Assembly: GCA_937949615.1 (NCBI GenBank)
Contig: CALEDQ010000016.1
Span: 1 to 64,000 of the forward strand
DNA length: 64,000 bases
Source of the DNA: an uncultured bacterium
GTDB taxonomy: Bacteria; Muiribacteriota; Ozemobacteria; Ozemobacterales; Ozemobacteraceae
Direction: 5' to 3'
Made by a program: the position numbers and the translations under genes
The notes under the pieces: generated by a model
Told to the model about the DNA's origin: nothing
Seen by the model: only the letters and a program-made list of their open reading frames with translations
Database searches by the model: none
Shown here: positions 57,467-64,000 of the stretch, piece by piece
Position numbering within the stretch: the first letter of the stretch is position 1
How the letters are laid out: every line of letters starts with the position of its first letter

Positions 57467-59809
57467 ATGTCATTGCGAAAGCGCAGAAACCTGCTGCTCC
57501 TGGCCGTTTTCCACTTCATCATGCTGGCCGCCTTCCTGCCCGGCTGTAAAGAAGGCACTAAAACATCCCCGGTTTCTTCATTGTTGATCACCGATGGCAC
57601 CGTTGGTGCCCAGGTAGATCTTTCAGATGCTCCAGAAGCAGTCCATACCATTTCCGGGTCTGTTTCCTCACAAAATACTTCCGAAAATCTGTCGAACATT
57701 AAAGTAGTTCTGCTTTATAACAAGAGCATCGCAGGTGAAACGCTCACCACCGCTGATGGCCGTTTTTATTTTGCCAAAATTCCGCCCGGTCTTTATGAAA
57801 TCAATTTCAGCCACCCCGAGGGCATTTATTCAAGCACTTCATACGTAATCAGAGTTCTCGAAGACGGAAAAACTCAGCCTGAAGCTCCTTCTATCAAACT
57901 TGTTGCCGCCAACCCGGAAAGACTGAAAATTCAGGCAAAAATCGAGGGTGAAATAGTTCTCTTTCAGGCCGGAACGAAACTTGCCAATATCAACGTAGAA
58001 CTTGAAGATTCCAGTGGCATGATTATTTCTGCTGCTCTGACAAGCGCTGTAGGTCAGTTTTCTTTTGACGGAATCGGGACTGGCACCTACAAAATCAAAG
58101 CCGGTAAAGCTTCTGCATATGATGAAAGCATTCAGACTGTAACTGTTCGCGATGATGGCGTCGTGTCACCACGCTATTCAGTCATCACTTTAACCGCCAA
58201 AGCGGTTGAAAAGAAATACCCTCTCATTGGAACAGTCGTATCTTTCAATACCGGTGAAAAACTTGGCAACATTTCAGCTGTTCTGGTGAAGGACAATACC
58301 GCGTTCGAAACCACCAAAACAACTTCTGACGGTCAGTTTTACTTTTCAAAGGTATCGGCCGGTCTTTATGATATCGGCTTTTATTCGACTAACAATCTTT
58401 ACAAGCCCGCTACTCTGACCATACGTCTTCTCGATGATGGCAAAACCCAGCCCGCTGCTCCGCTTATCAGTCTTGAAGCAGTAAACATCGGCAGTATCGA
58501 AGTTAAGGCAAAAATCGAGGGTGAAATAGTCGTTTCAGGCACGGGCGCAAAAATTGCAAATATTAACGTCGAACTCGAAGACTCAAAAGGCGCGCTTATT
58601 TCGACAGCCCTTTCCTCAAGCGGCGGTCAGTTCTTCTTTGATAACATCGGCACCGGAACCTATACGATTAAAGCCGGGAAAGCATCTTCTTACCTTGAAG
58701 CGCAGCAGAACGTCACTATTCGCAGTGATGGTGTCGTGTCTCCAAGATATGTCATCGTTCCGATGACTTCAAAACCTGTCGAAAATTTTTCAATCAGCGG
58801 TTTTGTTAAAAACCAGACTAAAGCTGGCCTGGCAAACCTCGAAGTCAGCATTTTTGACGATATCAATCTTTCGATTCCTTCAGCCCAGGCAACCAGAACC
58901 ACTGGCGAAGGTAAATTCTTCTTTGAAAATCTCAAAGAAGCCAGGATGTATTATCTGAAAGTTGCAGCCAATCTTCCCAACTCTGAAGCCTCTGAGATTT
59001 ACCCGGTCAGAGTGCTTTCGAACGGCACTACTTCTCCGGCAGTAGCAGAAATTTTCGTTAACCAGAGTGAAAACATCAATCTGGTCAATATCGAGGGCAA
59101 AGTTTACGACGCTTTCACTGGCGGCCCACTTGAGTATGCAAATATCAGAGTCGCCGATCTCAATGTTGCCACTACCGACACCAAAGGTATGTTTGGTGTC
59201 ATGAATCTGGTTCCGGGCAGCTACAAGATTGAGATCAGCAAGTTTGGCTATGAAACTCTTGTAACTTCATTCCTCATCCGGGCTAACAAAACTACCGTCC
59301 CGGCCTCTTTGACTTTCCCTCTGCTGCACAGCATGAAAACCGGTTACGGTTCAATTGCGGGCCGCTTCGTTGACGAAAGCACCTCGCTCGGCGTTGGTGG
59401 CCTGACAGTCAAGCTTTTCAAATGGAAGCAGGTTACCAAGCAGACCTATGTAACCGTCCAGAAAATTGTTAACAACCAGCAGATGAGTGAAAGTGTTCTG
59501 GTTACAGAAACTGACTGGGAATGGGAAAAAGAACCGGTTCTCACAAGCAAAACTTCTGTTGAAGGCGAAACCGACAATCCTGATATAATCGGTTCATTTA
59601 AACTTACTCACCTTACCCCCGGTTATTATCTTGTTTATCTGGCTGACAACACTGCTAATCCCCCGGAAGACAATGAATCCAGAGGCGGCTACTTCACCTG
59701 GAGAGTCCCCAGCAAAGGTCTGGCTGGCTACAAGACCCAAATTCGTGGCCTGCAGGTATTTGACGGCAAAACCACCTACTGGACCAACTACGAACAGGCT
59801 TATAAATAA
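57467..59809 (+). CDS. lipoprotein with carboxypeptidase-regulatory-like (Cna-B-type) repeats
   Basis: The 780-residue protein has a lipoprotein signal (lipobox LPGC, Cys about 27) and then a chain of roughly 95-residue beta-sandwich repeats of the carboxypeptidase-regulatory/Cna-B type. Two alternating unit types (A: NIKVVLLYNK...GRFYFAKIPPGLYEI; B: KIEGEIVLFQAGTKLANINVELED...GQFSFDGIGTGTYKI) form an ABAB block from about residue 53 to 435. More units follow, and a C-terminal module (about 550-780, KVYDAFTGGPLEYANI...GSIAGRF...LTHLTPGYYLVYL) is shared with the protein at 61107-64000. It should be an outer-membrane or surface adhesin or scaffold. Its stop overlaps the ATG of the beta-barrel gene. 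Confidence 0.83.
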   Translation: MSLRKRRNLLLLAVFHFIMLAAFLPGCKEGTKTSPVSSLLITDGTVGAQVDLSDAPEAVHTISGSVSSQNTSENLSNIKVVLLYNKSIAGETLTTADGRFYFAKIPPGLYEINFSHPEGIYSSTSYVIRVLEDGKTQPEAPSIKLVAANPERLKIQAKIEGEIVLFQAGTKLANINVELEDSSGMIISAALTSAVGQFSFDGIGTGTYKIKAGKASAYDESIQTVTVRDDGVVSPRYSVITLTAKAVEKKYPLIGTVVSFNTGEKLGNISAVLVKDNTAFETTKTTSDGQFYFSKVSAGLYDIGFYSTNNLYKPATLTIRLLDDGKTQPAAPLISLEAVNIGSIEVKAKIEGEIVVSGTGAKIANINVELEDSKGALISTALSSSGGQFFFDNIGTGTYTIKAGKASSYLEAQQNVTIRSDGVVSPRYVIVPMTSKPVENFSISGFVKNQTKAGLANLEVSIFDDINLSIPSAQATRTTGEGKFFFENLKEARMYYLKVAANLPNSEASEIYPVRVLSNGTTSPAVAEIFVNQSENINLVNIEGKVYDAFTGGPLEYANIRVADLNVATTDTKGMFGVMNLVPGSYKIEISKFGYETLVTSFLIRANKTTVPASLTFPLLHSMKTGYGSIAGRFVDESTSLGVGGLTVKLFKWKQVTKQTYVTVQKIVNNQQMSESVLVTETDWEWEKEPVLTSKTSVEGETDNPDIIGSFKLTHLTPGYYLVYLADNTANPPEDNESRGGYFTWRVPSKGLAGYKTQIRGLQVFDGKTTYWTNYEQAYK
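57933..58530. repeat. direct repeat with a 573-bp period in the repeat lipoprotein gene
   Basis: A 25-bp sequence beginning AGGCAAAAATCGAGGG occurs identically at 57933-57957 and 58506-58530. The period of 191 codons equals one A+B repeat pair, and the flanking codons remain clearly related. Confidence 0.9.
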
Positions 59810-60735
59810 TGGATATACCTATGAACCTGAAAAAACTGTTGCAGCATGCCGCAATTGCATCGATCCTGCTTATTCCTGGCTTCGCGAACGCTCAGGTTCT
59901 CGAAGCGTTACCTGATGGCGAAAATACCATCAAACCAAAGCATCAGGTCGTTTCAGAAAACCATGGAAAAATTACCGGCACAACTCTTTCAGGTAATACC
60001 GGCCTGGTTACCATCCCGGTTCCGGCTCACAAGAAAGAACATACCGCCGGTGCGTCATTCAAGTTCAATAACACTACCGGCGATCTTCTGATTAATGGTA
60101 CCAGCGTCAGAATTGAAAAAGACGAATATATCTACGGGGTGCGCTACAATGCGCGGCCGAATCTTGAAGTTTCGCTGAGCAATATGCATTATGAGCGCTC
60201 ATCGAACCCGGCTCTGACTGGCGTCGATACCGAAAAAGACCATATTGCTGCCGGGATGAAATACACCACCAGCATCGATGACAAGGAATTCTGCATGGGC
60301 TTCAATTTTGCGCCGATGACTGCCAAAGAAATGAATATGGCCGACATCGAGCAGATTGAAAACCTGAGAAATGTTTATCTCACCATGGCAGAAACCATCA
60401 CCAGCAACTTTACCGGGTACATGAACCTCTCTTCAGTTTTTACCAACAACCAGAAAATCGACTTCGGCAATGGCGTCATTCAGAAAGTCAACCGCAAAGA
60501 CATTCTTCTCGGCGGTATCGGTCTCGAATACAAAATCGCCGATTCAGCCACTGTTTTTGGTGAAGCCAAATTCGGTAACTACCGCGACTTCGACTACTTC
60601 AAGAAAGACTCGGTCAGACACCGCATTAACGCCGGTGCCCGCGTCGGCAGCGAAAATGCCGCCCTCGAACTGATGGGTCTCAACGTCACCGACGGCGACC
60701 CGACCTTTGTAATTGGTGGCAGCCTCGGTTTTTAA
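59809..60735 (+). CDS. outer-membrane beta-barrel protein
   Basis: The 308-residue protein (304 from the second ATG at 59821) has a signal peptide (about 8-28, ending FANA). The body is of alternating hydrophobic/aromatic strands, and it ends GGSLGF with a C-terminal Phe, the usual Omp signature. The stretch NTGLVTIPVPAHKKEHTAGASFKF recalls the start of YjbH/OmpA-like barrels. The ATG overlaps the preceding TAA by one base (TAATG), so translation is coupled to the repeat lipoprotein; no SD is seen. It may be the surface partner of that lipoprotein. Confidence 0.75.
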   Translation: MDIPMNLKKLLQHAAIASILLIPGFANAQVLEALPDGENTIKPKHQVVSENHGKITGTTLSGNTGLVTIPVPAHKKEHTAGASFKFNNTTGDLLINGTSVRIEKDEYIYGVRYNARPNLEVSLSNMHYERSSNPALTGVDTEKDHIAAGMKYTTSIDDKEFCMGFNFAPMTAKEMNMADIEQIENLRNVYLTMAETITSNFTGYMNLSSVFTNNQKIDFGNGVIQKVNRKDILLGGIGLEYKIADSATVFGEAKFGNYRDFDYFKKDSVRHRINAGARVGSENAALELMGLNVTDGDPTFVIGGSLGF

Positions 60736-60794
60736 GCAAATTTTGCAGGTTTTGCGCATAAACAACAGAAAATAGAAACAGGATTTAGAAAAGG

Positions 60795-60822
60795 CCGGTG
60801 TCTTTATAAGGCACCGGTTTTT
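60795..60822 (+). terminator. Rho-independent terminator of the barrel operon
   Basis: CCGGTGTC / GGCACCGG stem (one G-U pair) followed by TTTTT, 60 bases after the barrel stop. Confidence 0.8.
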
Positions 60823-61046
60823 GCTTTCAGCGGGAGGCACCGGTTCTGTCTGGCGAAAAGACGCACTGTGTCTTATTCGAGTCTCTGCGGTGCCCGATCT
60901 TCGATAAGATTCTTCATAACAATGCAGTTATCTTCAGCTAATTTTGCTGAGATGCCGCTCTGGTTCTCAGGGCACAAGCGCGGGTATAAAACTACAGATG
61001 CAAATTGGCAAAAGTCCACTTGTGTGACAGATGGCCCACAATAAAG
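60823..61046. other. intergenic stretch without a recognised gene
   Basis: Part of a 371-base gene-free gap between two convergent transcripts. Apart from the flanking terminators and a weak ATCTT/AAGAT hairpin (about 60897-60910), I see no ORF with an SD, no tRNA-like fold and no repeat. Confidence 0.6.
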
Positions 61047-61093
61047 CAGAATAAAAAGCTGCCCGGCAGACTGAGTAAGACTGCCGGGCAGCT
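61047..61093 (-). terminator. Rho-independent terminator of the large repeat-lipoprotein gene
   Basis: Minus-strand AAAGCTGCCCGGCAG / CTGCCGGGCAGCTTT stem followed by TTTTTATT, 14 bases after the stop. Confidence 0.92.
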
Positions 61094-61106
61094 TTATAAA
61101 AAAGCG

Positions 61107-64000
61107 TTACTGTTTCTGGGTGTCGTAGGTACTCAGGTAGGTCGTAGTGTTGGCTGTGACTTTAACTCTGCTCCAGCTGTGAATTCTCAGGCCATTCAGA
61201 AACTGTTCTTCTTCTGTCCAGTAGATTTCGCCAGGATACAGGTAAGTTACCTGTTTGAATACTGGTTTTGAATTGGTTTCGCCTATGTAAACAAGATAGT
61301 AGCCGGGGTCGAGATGCGTAATTTTGAAGGTGCCACTGTCATCATAGTCGCCAAGACCTGAGCCAGTGCGTGTAGAGACGAGAAGCTCCGTCGAAATTTC
61401 CCAGCGGGTTTCAGAAATGGTGTATTGATTGCTGTTGGCGTCGAGAAGCACTTTTTCTTTGGTCACTTCAGCCATGCGATAGACTCTGACCATTTTGTCT
61501 GGCAGCGGGGTACCATCATCCGGGTTAACAGCGCGGCCGGCAATCGAACCCTTGTCGCTTTCCTGGTTGTAGATCATGAAATAGTCAAGAGTTCCCGGCA
61601 GAGTGACCAGATTGCCGGTGTTTTCATCTTTCAGAACCTGAATACTTACAGAGAGCGGGCTGAAGCCGGGCTTGGTCATTTCAAGATCGTAGGTGCCGAC
61701 CGGGATGTCTTTGAAGAAATAATAGCCGTATCGATCAGTCAGAACATTGCCGAACCCTTTGAGATTGATAGTTACATACTCAAGCGGGGCGCCGGTGAAC
61801 GCATCGCGAATGAAACCCTTGAGCTCGATAAAAGCCTGCAGACCCGAGAGATCTTTAGAAAGCTTGATCAGAGCATCCTCAGGCGAGATGGTGCCATCTT
61901 CGCTGATCTGAATTATGTAGTCGTCACGAACCCGGTAAGTCGTCTGGTTACTGCCGACCCGGGTAAAATAAAGTCCCGGATCGAGGTTGGTAAAAGTAAA
62001 CCGCCCTTCACCGGTAGAGAACGTTGATTTAATCGGCAGGCCACTGATAGCATCCTTCCAGAGCTCGATCTGAATGCCGGTTAAGGGTTCATTGCTGGTG
62101 CCGAGAACAACCTGACCGGTAATCGAATATTTAACCTGTATTTCTTTCGGATCGAGAAAAACCAGATTTACCGGCGGCGCGATAACCCCGGTCGTCAGAA
62201 TCTCGAAGACCACGTCGTCTCTGAACTGAAACTGGTCAGAACCTTTGGCAAATGCCAGTCGATATTGACCGGCCTTGAGATTTTCAAGCAGAAAGCCGCC
62301 ATCAGAGGATGACTGCTGAACTGAAAGCAGTGTGCTGTTTTGATAAAGCTCGACAAGCACGAACGGAACGCTCTCTTCGGGGGCGGCGCGATTTTTGATG
62401 TTGCCGATAACCGTGTAGGTGCGCTTGCTTTCGTCGGGGTCAACAATCTCTTCAAGCAGTATCAGAACTTCCTCTGGCGATACCGTGCCGTCGGGCAGAA
62501 TTCTGATGTATGAGCGGGCTTCGTGGTAGACCGTGTTCGCTTCGATTTTGATTTCGTAAAAGCCGGGTGTTCGGTCAAAGAAAAAGAACTTGCCTTCTGC
62601 CGTTGTGGTGCTGGTTTCAGTCAGGGTTGTGCCCTCACGGGTCAGCAGCACTCTTACATTCGCGAGCGGCTGATTTGATTTTGCCGTTTTTACCAGCCCC
62701 GAAATCTGGTAGGAGGCTGAAGCGATCTCTTTCGGCTCGATGAAAATCAGACTGACCGGCGGCGCTGCGACGCCATTGTCGAGCATTTCAAAGATGACGT
62801 CGTCTTTTTCGATGAATATTTCTGAGCCACGACCAAGAGAGAGCTTGTAGGAACCGGTCGCCAGGCCGAGAAAGTTGAAGTCGCCAGCGGCGGTCGTCTG
62901 CTGAATCTGAGTCAAAACGTTATTTTTGAACAGTTCGACAAGAATGTATGGAACGGTCTCTTCAGGTTTGCGGGCATTCTTGACCTTGCCGGAAATCGGA
63001 AAAGTCGGGATCTCGGCTGATTCATCCTGAATCAGCACCAGCGGAATCTTGATGTCGGTCGGCGAAGTGGTTCCATCTGGCAGCATGCGGATATAGGAAG
63101 TGGCCGAAGCAAAATAGGTGGTCGGCAGCACCTGAATTTCGTAAAAATCCGGAGTGCGGTCGAAGAAGAAGAATCGGCCTTCGGCGGTGGTATAGGTGTC
63201 GCCAAGAAAGACCCCATCGCGACGCAGAACGATTCTGATATTACCGACCGAGAGACTGTTGTTTTCATTGGTCAGCTGGCCGGTAATCTGCTTACCCTGC
63301 GTCCCTTCGACTTTGGCTTCAAGCAGCAGAATGCTGATCGGCGGCACGGTCACGCCCCCGGCCTGCAGCTCAAAAATAACATCGTCGCGAATCATATACT
63401 GATCAGAACCGCGCGCCAGTGTGAACCTGTAGGTGCCGGTCGCCAGCCCTGAAAAATAGAACTCACCGTCTTTGGTGGCCTGTTGAATCTGCAGCAGTTG
63501 TTCGTTTTTAAATAGTTCAACGAGAACGAAGGCAGCGCCTTTTTCCGGGGTCGATTTATCGCGCAATGCGCCTTTGATGGCATAGGTGGTTACCTGACCG
63601 ACGCCTGATTTGCCGGCAGTGCTGATTTCAAGTTTTTCCGGCGAAGTTGTGCCATCGGGCAGCAGTCGCATAAAATAGCTTGTCGGATCAATAATTGTGG
63701 CGTTTTCATCAATTTTGACCTGATAAAAATCAGGCAGCTGGCCAAAGAAATAAAATTTGCCCTCGATAGTCGTGCGTGTTTCGGCAACCTTCTGCCCGGC
63801 CGAGTTGAAAAGAGCGACCGGAATATTGCCCAGACTCTGATTCGGGTCGCTGTTTTTGATCTGGCCCTCAAAAGCATAACCGGTTGGCACAACCGCTGAC
63901 TGGGTAGGCCCGACCACGAGACCAAGCGACGAACTGCCGCTTCCCTCGCGACAACCGACCAGATGCAAAAATATAAAAGCCGTCGCAAAAAGCAGTGCGA
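61107..64000 (-). CDS. large lipoprotein with alternating carboxypeptidase-regulatory-like repeats (5' partial)
   Basis: The frame stays open to the last base, reading a hydrophobic signal (ALLFATAFIFLHLVGC) with lipobox LVGC, so the start codon is just beyond the window. The mature protein is about 950 residues. It consists of four A units (GKFYFFGQLPDFYQV..., SYIRMLPDGTTSP) alternating with three B units (VPFVLVELFKN...QQ, GTYRFTLARGSDQ, RDDVIFEL), each about 90-100 residues. The C-terminal module (FIRDAFTGAPLEYVTI, GSIAGRAV, ITHLDPGYYLVYIGE) is shared with the lipoprotein at 57467-59809. A surface scaffold or adhesin role is inferred; no enzyme domain is visible. Confidence 0.85.
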   Translation of the reverse strand, partial: ALLFATAFIFLHLVGCREGSGSSSLGLVVGPTQSAVVPTGYAFEGQIKNSDPNQSLGNIPVALFNSAGQKVAETRTTIEGKFYFFGQLPDFYQVKIDENATIIDPTSYFMRLLPDGTTSPEKLEISTAGKSGVGQVTTYAIKGALRDKSTPEKGAAFVLVELFKNEQLLQIQQATKDGEFYFSGLATGTYRFTLARGSDQYMIRDDVIFELQAGGVTVPPISILLLEAKVEGTQGKQITGQLTNENNSLSVGNIRIVLRRDGVFLGDTYTTAEGRFFFFDRTPDFYEIQVLPTTYFASATSYIRMLPDGTTSPTDIKIPLVLIQDESAEIPTFPISGKVKNARKPEETVPYILVELFKNNVLTQIQQTTAAGDFNFLGLATGSYKLSLGRGSEIFIEKDDVIFEMLDNGVAAPPVSLIFIEPKEIASASYQISGLVKTAKSNQPLANVRVLLTREGTTLTETSTTTAEGKFFFFDRTPGFYEIKIEANTVYHEARSYIRILPDGTVSPEEVLILLEEIVDPDESKRTYTVIGNIKNRAAPEESVPFVLVELYQNSTLLSVQQSSSDGGFLLENLKAGQYRLAFAKGSDQFQFRDDVVFEILTTGVIAPPVNLVFLDPKEIQVKYSITGQVVLGTSNEPLTGIQIELWKDAISGLPIKSTFSTGEGRFTFTNLDPGLYFTRVGSNQTTYRVRDDYIIQISEDGTISPEDALIKLSKDLSGLQAFIELKGFIRDAFTGAPLEYVTINLKGFGNVLTDRYGYYFFKDIPVGTYDLEMTKPGFSPLSVSIQVLKDENTGNLVTLPGTLDYFMIYNQESDKGSIAGRAVNPDDGTPLPDKMVRVYRMAEVTKEKVLLDANSNQYTISETRWEISTELLVSTRTGSGLGDYDDSGTFKITHLDPGYYLVYIGETNSKPVFKQVTYLYPGEIYWTEEEQFLNGLRIHSWSRVKVTANTTTYLSTYDTQKQ

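Noticed and set aside
1..64000. tRNA, rRNA, riboswitch, transposase, prophage or restriction genes
   Set aside because: I looked for cloverleaf T-arm motifs, IS-like terminal repeats and typical defence or phage domains and saw none that hold up; a covariance-model scan would be needed for small RNAs.

Overview
The window is chromosomal DNA of an uncultured-looking diderm bacterium with moderate GC (near 50% by eye). An outer membrane is implied by a TamB-like protein, a beta-barrel ending in Phe, HtrA/DegQ and several lipoproteins. Starts are mostly preceded by clear GGAGG-type Shine-Dalgarno (SD) sites, and several genes use TTG, GTG or probably CTG starts. Many promoters fit TTGACA-N17/18-TATAAT. 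Gene content (pseudopilin-like proteins, corrinoid/UroD-like modules, many TPR, HEAT and propeller proteins, carboxypeptidase-regulatory-repeat lipoproteins) recalls deep-branching anaerobic candidate phyla such as Candidatus Riflebacteria. That placement is a low-confidence guess. I see no rRNA, tRNA, CRISPR array, transposase or phage gene.

Layout. 1-1132: a zinc-finger membrane protein (5' end outside the window) and a DUF2752 protein. 1134-5339 (minus): a tight three-gene operon of corrinoid protein, UroD/MtaA-like protein and a hybrid histidine kinase whose N-terminus looks like DUF1638. 5479-8383: a YqaA/DedA-type membrane protein, a TlpA-like thioredoxin and threonine synthase. 8458-13611 (plus): a large AbiEi-like/TPR/winged-helix regulator, then a secreted protein paired with a catalytically degenerate subtilase-fold protein. 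13784-19638: a kinase-like/GAF/degenerate-GGDEF sensor, a membrane-anchored propeller protein, an SH3-TPR protein and an FAA hydrolase. 19711-22671: aconitase, a small secreted zinc-ribbon protein and a PtsN-like IIA protein. 22761-28664 (minus): a cell-envelope stress unit (HD-GYP, secreted protein, ECF sigma, zinc anti-sigma, HtrA) behind an M14 carboxypeptidase. 28816-34990 (minus): a pseudopilin-type operon that includes a second ECF sigma/anti-sigma pair. 35151-40354: secreted proteins (lipoprotein, FecR-like, NHL propeller, repeat protein). 40375-45911 (minus): EngB with a long disordered tail, Lon, and a strongly diverged GlyRS beta-subunit. 45977-56503 (minus): a DUF2723 membrane protein, a cyclic-nucleotide-binding/degenerate-GGDEF protein, an ADP/ATP-translocase-like MFS-HEAT protein, TamB and HU. 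56781-64000: an SH3-like membrane protein, a repeat lipoprotein, an outer-membrane barrel, and a second, larger repeat lipoprotein running off the window end.

Together the genes describe housekeeping loci set among dense signalling and envelope functions: two ECF sigma/anti-sigma pairs, one hybrid kinase, one intact HD-GYP and two degenerate GGDEF proteins. The best candidates for something undescribed are the corrinoid/UroD-like/DUF1638-kinase operon, the AbiEi-TPR-winged-helix fusion, the pseudo-subtilase pair, the sigma factor inside a pseudopilin operon, and the split translocase-HEAT/cyclic-nucleotide module.
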